A stretch of 38,445 bases of DNA from a virus. Under the pieces are notes generated by a model, which saw nothing but the letters and a program-made list of their open reading frames with translations, searched no databases and had not been told where the DNA came from. The stretch lies in the IMG/VR virus record IMGVR_UViG_3300047550_004288, positions 1-38,445 of that record, one strand, 5' to 3'. The translations under genes were made by a program, and so were the position numbers. Within the stretch, counting starts at the first letter, position 1, and each line of letters starts with the position of its first letter. Below are positions 22,235-30,568 of the stretch, one piece after another.

Positions 22235-23145
22235 TAGTAACTGAATTATATAACGGACAGGGATTTGGAAATCAACTCTTTGCCTATGTGACTACAAGAA
22301 TGCTTGCTCATCGTTTGGGCTATGATTTTGGTATTATTCATCCAGAAAGATGGAAAGGATATAAAATTATGGATGTTGATATGGGAAAAGAAGTGATTGG
22401 TGGAGAAAGTCCAGAAGGAGGACCTCCAACATCTCTTCCCGAAGGAATCAAACATTACTATAGAGAGCACATTCATGCATATGATAGGAGTGTTCAATTA
22501 GGAACAAATCTGCAACTTACGGATAAAAGATTACTTAGAATTAAAGACAACACTAAGATTGATGGCAATTTTCAATCCGAAGATTATTTCTATAAAGACT
22601 TTCATTTGGTAAGGCAGTGGTTGAAAATTAAACCAGAAGTTGAACATCATGAGACTTATGGTGATAATATTTGTGTAATCTACTTTAGAGGTGGAGACAA
22701 TATTGGAAATGCTGGATGTTGGCTTCCTAGATCTTTTTGGTTAAATGCCATTGATAGAATGATAGAGTACAATCCAAAAATGGAATTTGCAATTATAACT
22801 GATGACCCTAATGCTGCCAATCAAATGCTTCCAGAGTATCCTGCATATCATAAAAATATTGCATGGGACTTTGTGGCACATAAAAATTGTAAACACATGA
22901 TTACTGCAGCATCAACTTTTGCATCTTTTCCTCTGTGGTTAAGTGAAACTCTGGAATATTGTATTGCTCCAAAATACTGGTTTGATCATAACCGTTCTCA
23001 GGGATGGTGGGCACTTGGAAGCAGTATTTATAGTTATGTTTCTCATTACATGGATCGAGATGGAAAACTCTTTACACCAGAAGAATGTAAGGTAGAATGG
23101 GAAGAGTATAAAAAGACTAGTAATATTTACGGAGATGATGTATGA
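22231..23145 (+). CDS. Fucosyltransferase-like glycosyltransferase (GT11-type)
   Basis: GQGFGNQLFAYVTTRMLAHR at residues 9-28 is the GT11 opening, and VIYFRGGDNI holds the donor-binding RxGD. The C-terminal region AASTFASFPLWLSE corresponds to the family ASSTFSWW pattern. GT11 enzymes transfer L-fucose from GDP-fucose. An acceptor cannot be predicted. Length 304 is slightly longer than the two typical GT11 genes downstream. Confidence 0.78.
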   Translation: MIVTELYNGQGFGNQLFAYVTTRMLAHRLGYDFGIIHPERWKGYKIMDVDMGKEVIGGESPEGGPPTSLPEGIKHYYREHIHAYDRSVQLGTNLQLTDKRLLRIKDNTKIDGNFQSEDYFYKDFHLVRQWLKIKPEVEHHETYGDNICVIYFRGGDNIGNAGCWLPRSFWLNAIDRMIEYNPKMEFAIITDDPNAANQMLPEYPAYHKNIAWDFVAHKNCKHMITAASTFASFPLWLSETLEYCIAPKYWFDHNRSQGWWALGSSIYSYVSHYMDRDGKLFTPEECKVEWEEYKKTSNIYGDDV

Positions 23146-23816
23146 TTGAACTACCAAATGTAACTCTATTTTGTATTTCTTCTAATAATGTGGAAGGCGC
23201 TCTTTTTGCTCTACAACATAGTATGAGGGGTATTAAGTATGGCGCTGTTAAATTGATTACACATGAAGATCCTGGTAATTTACCAGATGGAATTCAGTTT
23301 TCTCAATGTTACGAAATTAAGTCCATTCATGATTACAACTATTATTGCATCTATAATCTCTCCCAACATATTTACACTGATTATTGTTTACTTGTTCAAC
23401 CAGATGGTTTTGTGATTAATCCAGAGCAATGGGATAATGATTGGTTTAATTATGATTACATTGGTGCTCCTTGGTCTGAGGCTCCTGATGCCTATATTGA
23501 TCCATGGGGTAAACAGCATCGTGTAGGTAATGGTGGATTTTCTTTCCGTAGTAAGAAGTTACTTGATGTTCCAAAGAGAGCATATATTCATTTTGATGTG
23601 AATTGGGGAGACTTTTATAAGCATATGAACGTTGGTTTTACATCGGAAGATGGAAATATTTGTGTTCATAATCGTCACATTTATGAAGCACTTGGTTGCA
23701 AAATTGCTCCTCTTGAAGTTGCTGCAAGATTTTCACACGAAAGACCTCTACCAGAAACACAAGGTATTACTCCATTTGGATTTCATTATTTTCTCCCAGA
23801 AGGTACAAAACTATGA
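23142..23816 (+). CDS. DUF5672-type putative glycosyltransferase
   Basis: The features IYTDYCLLVQPDGFVINPE, YDYIGAPWSEAP, then VGNGGFSFRSKKLLD fit the DUF5672 family, a GT-A-like group found in surface polysaccharide loci. VQPDG may replace the DxD metal motif. Length 224 is normal. Overlaps both neighbours by ATGA. Confidence 0.8.
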   Translation: MIELPNVTLFCISSNNVEGALFALQHSMRGIKYGAVKLITHEDPGNLPDGIQFSQCYEIKSIHDYNYYCIYNLSQHIYTDYCLLVQPDGFVINPEQWDNDWFNYDYIGAPWSEAPDAYIDPWGKQHRVGNGGFSFRSKKLLDVPKRAYIHFDVNWGDFYKHMNVGFTSEDGNICVHNRHIYEALGCKIAPLEVAARFSHERPLPETQGITPFGFHYFLPEGTKL

Positions 23817-24619
23817 TCGGACATAATCACTTAGGTAAAAATGGGCGTCTTGGTAATCAGATGTTTCAGTATGCGTCTACAAAAGGTATCGCAGCAAATC
23901 GTGGATTTGATTTCTGTATTCCACCTGGACCAGTAAAAGATGAAGAGTTTAATGACGAAGAAAATCAGCATAAACTCTTTATGGCATTTCAACTCTCATC
24001 AGTCAAAGAGGTAAATCTGTTCCCTGCTCCATACCGACAAGAAGCAAGTTTTAATTTTGATGAGGACCTGTTTAATAACTGTGAAGACAATGTAAATCTT
24101 TATGGTTATTTGCAGTCGGAAAAATATTTCAAACATATTGAAACTGAAATTCGTAAAGACTTTATTTGGCGTGATGATGTTTGGAACACATGTAAAGAAA
24201 TTTATGATCAGATTATTCCTGATGGAGAAGCAATTTCTTTACATGTTCGTAGAACTGATCAGGTCATAAAACAAAAGTATCATTATCTTCAGACTGATCA
24301 TTATTTTACTAAAGCACTTGCAAAACTTCCTAACGACTTACCTGTAATTGTGTTCTCTGACGAACCAGAATGGTGTAAGACACAAGAACTTTTTTCTGAT
24401 GATAGATTTTTAATCTCTGAATCAAGTGACAACATTCATGACATGTGTTTAATGTCAATGTGTCAGTATCACATTATTGCTGCCAGCACTTTCAGTTGGT
24501 GGGGTGCTTGGTTGGCAGATAGTAAGAAGGTGATTGCACCATCATCTTGGTTTGGTCCACAGGCAAGTTTAGATGATAGTGATTTAATACCTGAAGAATG
24601 GGAGAGAATCAATGCCTGA
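23813..24619 (+). CDS. Alpha-1,2-fucosyltransferase-family protein (GT11)
   Basis: A typical GT11 sequence: GRLGNQMFQYASTKGIA, YGYLQSEKYF, SLHVRRTD, FSDEPEWC and AASTFSWWGAWL. The donor-binding motif is HVRRTD instead of the usual HVRRGD. Length 268 is within the family range. The gene is related to that at 26168, so the two probably arose by duplication. Confidence 0.88.
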   Translation: MIGHNHLGKNGRLGNQMFQYASTKGIAANRGFDFCIPPGPVKDEEFNDEENQHKLFMAFQLSSVKEVNLFPAPYRQEASFNFDEDLFNNCEDNVNLYGYLQSEKYFKHIETEIRKDFIWRDDVWNTCKEIYDQIIPDGEAISLHVRRTDQVIKQKYHYLQTDHYFTKALAKLPNDLPVIVFSDEPEWCKTQELFSDDRFLISESSDNIHDMCLMSMCQYHIIAASTFSWWGAWLADSKKVIAPSSWFGPQASLDDSDLIPEEWERINA

Positions 24620-25376
24620 GATTTCCGTATGTATTCCAACATATGAGTACAAAGGACAAGGAGTTCAGTTTCTTTCTGAACTTTTTGATTCATTAGAGAC
24701 ACAAACATTTAAAGATTTCGACGTTGTAATTTCCGATCATAGTGTAGATGATGAAATTATGAATTTTTGTCGAGACAATGATTATGATCTTAACATCACT
24801 TATATCAAAAATCCAAATGGGAGAGGATATCAATCACCAAATACAAATTGTGTATTGCAAAATGCTGAAGGAAAAATACTCAAACTAATTTATCAGGATG
24901 ATATTTTTGTAAGTGATTTGGCACTTGAGAAAATTAAAAATGCATTTATCCAAACAAACTGTAAGTGGTTGTTTCATGGATTTAGCCACACTACTGACGG
25001 TGTAGAAACACATAGAGATTGTGTTCCTCGTTGGTGTGATATGATGCTTGAAGGAAGAAATCTTTTAGGAAGTCCATCTTGTATTGCAATTCTAAATGGT
25101 TGTGAACTTGAGATGGATGAAAATATCAAACTACTTATTGATACTGAACTCTACCATAGAATGAGAATGGAGTTTGGTATGCCTCATATTATTGAAGATA
25201 TTTTGATTGCAAACAGAGAGCATGATATTCGTATCAGCACTGGTGGAATCCAATATGATCGTTTCATTGAACATCCTGAAGGTGGTTGGTTAATCAATCA
25301 ATCAGAGTTAGACTATGTTGAAGAAAAACATAGAATTTTTTGTAGAGGTGGAAGGAAATATCCAGATGAAAATTGA
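24612..25376 (+). CDS. Glycosyltransferase family 2 protein
   Basis: The N-terminus ISVCIPTYEYKGQGVQFLSE and FKDFDVVISDHSVDD are the opening of GT2, and KLIYQDDIFV supplies the DD metal site. NPNGRGYQSPNTNCVLQNAE lies between. Length 254 fits the single-domain GT2 type. The acceptor is unknown. Confidence 0.87.
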   Translation: MPEISVCIPTYEYKGQGVQFLSELFDSLETQTFKDFDVVISDHSVDDEIMNFCRDNDYDLNITYIKNPNGRGYQSPNTNCVLQNAEGKILKLIYQDDIFVSDLALEKIKNAFIQTNCKWLFHGFSHTTDGVETHRDCVPRWCDMMLEGRNLLGSPSCIAILNGCELEMDENIKLLIDTELYHRMRMEFGMPHIIEDILIANREHDIRISTGGIQYDRFIEHPEGGWLINQSELDYVEEKHRIFCRGGRKYPDEN

Positions 25377-26181
25377 TTTATCAGAAGCGACATTTATAAT
25401 CCCTATTAGAATTGAGTCTCAAGATAGACTTAGAAATGTTATAACAACAACAGCATTTCTTTTGGAAAATTTTGATACTAATATTTTTATTAAAGAAGTT
25501 GATTCACAATCAATTTTTGAAAAAAACGCGCTTCCAATTTTAAAAGACATCTTAGATGTTGATGTAAAGGTTAATCATATTTTTGAGCAGAGTGATGAAC
25601 CGTTGTTCCATCGTCAAAAAGTTTTGAATGAAATGATCGTTTCTGCAAATACAAAAATTGTAGTCAACTATGACTGTGATGTTTTGCTTCCACTTGGTTC
25701 TTATTATGAAGCATATCAATCAATTCTACATCATATTCATGACGTAATCTATCCATACGGACAAGGAATGTATCAACAACAAGTTAGAGCAACTGATGAA
25801 ATTGTATCACACTTTTTGCAAACAGGTGACTTTGTATATCTTGATCAACATTCAAATCTTCACACATCAGATTTTGGATGGGTTCAGTTCTTTAATCGTC
25901 AAGTTTATATTGATGGTGGAATGGAGAATGAAAACTTTAAAGCGTATGCTCCAGAAGATAAAGAAAGATTTTACAGATTTACAACTTTGGGTTATAATGT
26001 AGGACGAATTAATGACTATGTTTATCATCTAGAACACGCAAGAGGAGAAAACTCTTGGTTCAGCAATCCTCATATGACTTCTAATATAGAAGAGTGGGAA
26101 AAGATACAAAAGATGAACAAACAACAATTGATAGAGTATTATTCACAACAAGATTATCTAAAGAAATATGCTGGCGTTTAA
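25366..26181 (+). CDS. GT-A glycosyltransferase, galactosyltransferase-like
   Basis: The sequence has ATFIIPIRIES, then KIVVNYDCDVLLP (DxD as DCD), and a C-terminal GWVQFFNRQVYIDGGMENEN with YAPEDKERFYRF and YHLEHARGENS. This resembles the C-terminal part of GT7-type galactosyltransferases (conserved GG-NEN-ED). The start ATG at 25366 has a GAAGG sequence 12 bases upstream and overlaps the end of the GT2 gene; an earlier TTG is less likely. Confidence 0.75.
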   Translation: MKIDLSEATFIIPIRIESQDRLRNVITTTAFLLENFDTNIFIKEVDSQSIFEKNALPILKDILDVDVKVNHIFEQSDEPLFHRQKVLNEMIVSANTKIVVNYDCDVLLPLGSYYEAYQSILHHIHDVIYPYGQGMYQQQVRATDEIVSHFLQTGDFVYLDQHSNLHTSDFGWVQFFNRQVYIDGGMENENFKAYAPEDKERFYRFTTLGYNVGRINDYVYHLEHARGENSWFSNPHMTSNIEEWEKIQKMNKQQLIEYYSQQDYLKKYAGV

Positions 26182-27025
26182 TAATATTGGAAGTCTAGGA
26201 AGACTTGGAAATCAAATGTTTGAGTATGCTGCAGTTCGTGGAATTGCTGCTAAACATGGATATGAATGGTGTATTCCTCCATTTCATAGAAAAGGTATTG
26301 AAAACTATAGCCTACATGAATGTTTTAAGTTAGAATCTGTAGCAGAAGAAAATCTAAATTTTGTTGAGCACTTTCAATATGTTGGTGAGAGATTTTTTCA
26401 TTTTGATGAGGAACTCTTTGAGCAATGTCCAGATAATGTAAGTCTTCATGGATTCTTTCAGTCTGAAAAATATTTTCAACATATTTCAAATGAGATCCGC
26501 AAAGATTTTACCTTTCATGATGAGCATCTTGGTCCATGTAGAGAAATGATGAGTACTCTTGATGGACAAGAACCAATTATGCTTCATGTTCGTAGAGGTG
26601 ATCCTAATCTCGTGGATCCCCGTGGATTTAAATGGTCCTATACTCAATGTGGAGATCAGCACCCGGTTCAACCAATAGAATATTATGAAAAAGCACTTTC
26701 TGAATTTGATAATGATCAACCAGTAGTTGTTTTTTCAGATTCCCCCGAGTGGGTCAAAAACCAAGAGTTCTTTTCTGGTGATAGGTTTTTGATCTCAGAA
26801 CCACAAGAAAAATATGCAGATGGTTCTTATACTCCTTATGCAGATTTATGCTTGATGTCTTTATGTTCTCATGCTATTATTGCTAATAGTAGTTTAAGTT
26901 GGTGGGGCGCTTGGTTGATATCAAATCCAAACAAAAAAGTCGTTGCTCCAAAAATGTGGTTTGGATCCGCATATGCTGATAAGAATACTAAAGATCTTTA
27001 TTGTCCCGATTGGATAGTGTTATGA
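26168..27025 (+). CDS. Alpha-1,2-fucosyltransferase-family protein (GT11, second)
   Basis: GRLGNQMFEYAAVRGIA, HGFFQSEKYFQHI, MLHVRRGDPN and ANSSLSWWGAWL are all GT11 landmarks; the donor motif here is the canonical HVRRGD. Length 285. It is closely similar to the gene at 23813, including the FFSGDRFLISE stretch. It would transfer L-fucose (or the related L-galactose) from a GDP donor. Confidence 0.92.
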   Translation: MLAFNNIGSLGRLGNQMFEYAAVRGIAAKHGYEWCIPPFHRKGIENYSLHECFKLESVAEENLNFVEHFQYVGERFFHFDEELFEQCPDNVSLHGFFQSEKYFQHISNEIRKDFTFHDEHLGPCREMMSTLDGQEPIMLHVRRGDPNLVDPRGFKWSYTQCGDQHPVQPIEYYEKALSEFDNDQPVVVFSDSPEWVKNQEFFSGDRFLISEPQEKYADGSYTPYADLCLMSLCSHAIIANSSLSWWGAWLISNPNKKVVAPKMWFGSAYADKNTKDLYCPDWIVL

Positions 27026-27783
27026 ATAGAATTTCAAACTATGAAGAATTAAAAAACAGAATAGTTAATTGGTTAAAGAATTATGTATCAGAAACTTCAT
27101 CGATCAACTCTTTTGTTGTGGGTGTTTCTGGTGGAATTGATTCTGCTGTAGTCTCTACTCTTTGTGCGGAGACTGGACTACCAACATATGTTCTTTCTAT
27201 GCCTTTGCATTCAAGTACAAAGAATGATGATCTTTCTGATTCATATTGCAATACTTTAGAGAAAAAATATAAAAACGTTACTAAAGTTAGAATTAATTTG
27301 TCATCAACTTACGACCAACTTTTCAAATCTCTTAATTTCTGGACTGGAGAAGGTGAGTTTACTTCCAATAATTTGGCAAACGCAAATACCAAGTCACGTC
27401 TTAGGATGGTAACATTGTATCAGATTGCTGGTTCTGTGAATGGTATTGTGGTGGGAACTGGAAATAAAGTTGAAGATTATGGTGTTGGATTTTATACTAA
27501 ATATGGTGACGGTGGAGTTGATATTGCTCCTATCGCAGACTTGTATAAAACTGAAGTATGGGAACTTGGAAAACATCTTGGTGTAGATCAACGTATCATC
27601 GATGCACCTCCAACAGATGGTCTCTGGGAAGACGAAAGAACTGATGAGGATCAGATCGGAGTTTCTTATGCTGATCTTGAAGAAGCAATGGAACTCGGAA
27701 CTGGACCTGCACTTGAAGTCTTGAAAAAGTTTAATACACAAAACAAACATAAAATGATTGCTATTCCTACATTCAAACTATGA
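27022..27783 (+). CDS. nadE: NAD+ synthetase (ammonia-dependent type)
   Basis: The adenylation PP-loop SGGIDS is at 36-41, and GTGNKVEDYGVGFYTKYGDG with IAPIADLYKTEVWELGKHLG is diagnostic for NadE, which converts nicotinic-acid adenine dinucleotide to NAD+. There is no glutaminase domain, so it belongs to the short form of about 250 residues. It is unusual inside a glycan cluster; it could raise NAD(H) for the dehydrogenases or be an auxiliary metabolic gene. The ATG at 27022 overlaps the previous stop. Confidence 0.92.
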   Translation: MNRISNYEELKNRIVNWLKNYVSETSSINSFVVGVSGGIDSAVVSTLCAETGLPTYVLSMPLHSSTKNDDLSDSYCNTLEKKYKNVTKVRINLSSTYDQLFKSLNFWTGEGEFTSNNLANANTKSRLRMVTLYQIAGSVNGIVVGTGNKVEDYGVGFYTKYGDGGVDIAPIADLYKTEVWELGKHLGVDQRIIDAPPTDGLWEDERTDEDQIGVSYADLEEAMELGTGPALEVLKKFNTQNKHKMIAIPTFKL

Positions 27784-28553
27784 CAGTAACGATAGAAGAA
27801 GTTAAAAAGTTTTGGAATGACCGTCCATGTAATGTCCGACATTCTAGTAAAGAGGTTGGTACAGAAGAATACTTTAATGAAGTAGAGAGAAAAAAGTTTT
27901 TTGTAGAACCTCATATTCTCGACTTTACTAATTTTGAACAATGGAATGGTAAGAAGGTTCTAGAAATTGGTTGTGGTCTTGCAACAGCAGGAATTAATTT
28001 TTCTTTTTCCGGTGCTGATTATACTGGTGTAGAACTGTCAGAAGAAAGTTTATCTCTTGCCAAAAAGAGATTTGAAGTATTTGGTCAGATTGGAACATTT
28101 TATTCTGGCAATGCAGAGCAACTTTCTTCTTTTGTTCCTGTTGAAACTTATGATTTGATTTATTCTTTTGGCGTCATTCATCACAGTCCTCATCCAGAAA
28201 AAATTGTTTCTGAACTTAAAAAGTATATGAATGAGAATAGTGTTCTCAAGATTATGCTTTATGCAAAAAACTCCTGGAAGAACTATATGATTGAGACAGG
28301 GCTGGACCAACCTGAAGCACAATATGGTTGTCCAATTGCAAATACCTATACTAAAGAAGATGTGGTAGAATTGTTGGATGGGTATGAAGTTCTGTCTATT
28401 GACCAGGACCATATCTTTCCCTATCAAATAGAACCATATAAGCGTGGAGAATACATCAAACAACCTTGGTTTGGTGCAATGTCTCCAGAAATGTTCAGAG
28501 CACTTGAGAAAAATCTTGGTTGGCACTTACTGATTACAGCGAAACTAAAATGA
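27780..28553 (+). CDS. Class I SAM-dependent methyltransferase
   Basis: KKVLEIGCGLATAG is motif I, YTGVELSEESL motif II and YSFGVIHHSPHPEKIV motif IV, the Methyltransf_11/25 pattern. The remaining C-terminal part is not recognised. Length 257. It sits between NAD synthetase and UDP-glucose dehydrogenase, with ATGA overlaps on both sides. Confidence 0.85.
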   Translation: MTVTIEEVKKFWNDRPCNVRHSSKEVGTEEYFNEVERKKFFVEPHILDFTNFEQWNGKKVLEIGCGLATAGINFSFSGADYTGVELSEESLSLAKKRFEVFGQIGTFYSGNAEQLSSFVPVETYDLIYSFGVIHHSPHPEKIVSELKKYMNENSVLKIMLYAKNSWKNYMIETGLDQPEAQYGCPIANTYTKEDVVELLDGYEVLSIDQDHIFPYQIEPYKRGEYIKQPWFGAMSPEMFRALEKNLGWHLLITAKLK

Positions 28554-29662
28554 AAATAGGAGTTATTGGCGCAGGAAGACTTGGCATTTGCTTTGCTCTT
28601 CTACTAGAACAGGCAGGATATGATGTGATTGTTTCTGATGTTCGTGATGATTATGTCATTGGACTGAACAATCGAATCATTAATACTAGTGAACCAGAGG
28701 TTGCAGAGCTTCTTGATGATGCAAAGAACTTTATCGCTGTACTTGACAATGTTGAAGTCATTAAACAAGCAGACATTATCTACACACTGGTAGCAACTCC
28801 ATCTTTATCAGATGGTAGTTATGATGTTAGTTCTGTTTGGAAAGTGATTGATGATATTCAGTCGTGTGAGTTTCCTCTTAATAATAAAAGTTTTGTAGTT
28901 GGATGTACGACTAATCCTGGTGATTGTGAATTGTTCCAGACACAATTGAATCCATATGGCATAGACGTTTATTACAATCCAGAATTCATTGCACAAGGAT
29001 CGATCATTAAGGATCTACGCCATGCTGACATGGTTTTAATTGGTGGTAATGGTGAGAGATTGGATGATATTAAAGAAATCTATTCAAAGATCCAATTCAC
29101 AGAACCTCATGTTTATACAATGAGTACGACTGCTGCTGAATTGGTAAAACTAGCAGTCAATTGCTTTCTCACAACCAAAATCAGTTATGCCAATATGGTG
29201 GGTGAGGTTATGACTCTTGCTGGATTGGAAACTGAAATTAAAACAGTTCTGAATGCAATTGGTGCTGATAGTCGTGTTGGATCAAAATATTTGAATTATG
29301 GATATGGATTTGGTGGTCCGTGCTTACCAAGAGACAATCGTTCTTTTGCTGCTTATGCAAAAAAACTTGGACTTGAATATAATCTGGGAATAACTACGGA
29401 CGAGTTCAATAATGAACATGCAAGATTCTTGATGGAATACCTTATCAAGAAAAATGAAAGAAATCTTCCTTTCTGTTTCCATTATATTTCTTATAAGGAA
29501 GGAACAGATATTCTTACAGAAAGTCAGCAATATCGTCTGTGTCTTGACTTATTGGATCAAGGTTATAAAGTGTATGTTATTGAAGATTATGTAAAATCTC
29601 AATGTGATGATAGAATTATCTTTGGTGTGCCTTGCGAAGAAGTGTTTTGGGTTGATTTATGA
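28550..29662 (+). CDS. ugd: UDP-glucose 6-dehydrogenase-family protein
   Basis: Rossmann motif GAGRLG (7-12), NPEF with E145, the K200/N204 pair in ELVKLAVNCFL, and the catalytic cysteine in GFGGPCLPRD (C258) fit the UDP-glucose/GDP-mannose dehydrogenase family, which makes UDP-glucuronate or GDP-mannuronate with NAD. Length 370 is slightly short compared with the typical 390-450, with a reduced C-terminal domain. The close presence of NadE is notable since the enzyme uses two NAD+ per turnover. Whether the substrate is UDP-glucose or another nucleotide sugar is not decided by sequence. Confidence 0.88.
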   Translation: MKIGVIGAGRLGICFALLLEQAGYDVIVSDVRDDYVIGLNNRIINTSEPEVAELLDDAKNFIAVLDNVEVIKQADIIYTLVATPSLSDGSYDVSSVWKVIDDIQSCEFPLNNKSFVVGCTTNPGDCELFQTQLNPYGIDVYYNPEFIAQGSIIKDLRHADMVLIGGNGERLDDIKEIYSKIQFTEPHVYTMSTTAAELVKLAVNCFLTTKISYANMVGEVMTLAGLETEIKTVLNAIGADSRVGSKYLNYGYGFGGPCLPRDNRSFAAYAKKLGLEYNLGITTDEFNNEHARFLMEYLIKKNERNLPFCFHYISYKEGTDILTESQQYRLCLDLLDQGYKVYVIEDYVKSQCDDRIIFGVPCEEVFWVDL

Positions 29663-30468
29663 ATGAACTTGTAGATAAAAACAAATCGATTTATAAACTT
29701 AAAGGAATAGGACCAATTTATTATCTTAATCTTGATGGGCAACCAGAAAGAAAAGAATATATGGAAAATCAATTTAAGTATTGGGAGATTGAAAATTATA
29801 ATCGCATCTCTGCTTATGATGGTAGAGAAGATGATTTAAGTGATATTATTTCTGGTAGATATCCAGAAATGATGACCTCCGGAGAAATTGGATGTATTAC
29901 ATCCCACCTTAAAGCAATTAAATATTGGTATGAAACTTCGGATAGTCCATACGCTGTCATCATGGAAGATGATTGTAATTTAGATCTGGTTAAATATTGG
30001 AATTTTACCTGGCAAGATTTTCATTCACAAATTCCATATGACTGGGATGTTATTCAAATTGCAATTATTTGCACTGGGGATATTCATGTAAAACTTCATA
30101 AAAGATTTGTAAATGACTTTTCGACTGCTTGTTATTTAATCAATAGGCATCACGCAGAAAAACTTATTAAATTTCACGTTCGTGGAGAAAAATATAAATT
30201 GGATAATGGTGTAAAACCACGACCAGTTGCAGATGATTTAATTTATAATTCTGGCAATACTTATTCAATCCCACTTCTCCTTTATCGAATTGAGTTGGGT
30301 TCTTCTATACATCCAGAACATATTAATGCTTTTCATAGAGGTAATTACAATGCTCTATCTAATTTTTGGCAACAAACTGGTGCTTCTATCGATATTAGAG
30401 AATATATGGATTATGATCCATATTTGGGAAGGATAACGGATAATTCTGCTTCTCAATCTAAAGCTTGA
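29659..30468 (+). CDS. Glycosyltransferase family 25 protein
   Basis: The N-terminal IYYLNLDGQPERKEYMENQF is the GT25 opening, GEIGCITSHLKAI follows, and YAVIMEDDC has the acidic metal motif. GT25 includes LPS beta-galactosyltransferases. It is the last gene of the cluster; the stop codon overlaps a TTGACA sequence that may be the -35 box of the porin promoter. Confidence 0.85.
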   Translation: MNELVDKNKSIYKLKGIGPIYYLNLDGQPERKEYMENQFKYWEIENYNRISAYDGREDDLSDIISGRYPEMMTSGEIGCITSHLKAIKYWYETSDSPYAVIMEDDCNLDLVKYWNFTWQDFHSQIPYDWDVIQIAIICTGDIHVKLHKRFVNDFSTACYLINRHHAEKLIKFHVRGEKYKLDNGVKPRPVADDLIYNSGNTYSIPLLLYRIELGSSIHPEHINAFHRGNYNALSNFWQQTGASIDIREYMDYDPYLGRITDNSASQSKA

Positions 30469-30500
30469 CATAATCTCAAAGAAAATGTTAAGATAAATAC
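30465..30500 (+). promoter_or_regulatory. Promoter region of the porin gene: sigma-70-like plus late motif
   Basis: TTGACA (30465-30470), 18-bp spacer, TAAGAT (30489-30494), overlapping GATAAATAC (30492-30500), the same late-type motif as before dps. Either early or late transcription is possible. Confidence 0.5.
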
Positions 30501-30568
30501 CGTGAAGTGACAGTGCCGCAATTATTTGCATAGTCACAGATTATGTCCTATAGAACAAAAAACTTTTT

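Noticed and set aside
28050-28526. A 158-residue minus-strand ORF inside the methyltransferase gene
   Set aside because: It is antisense to a gene with intact SAM motifs and has no RBS or domain.
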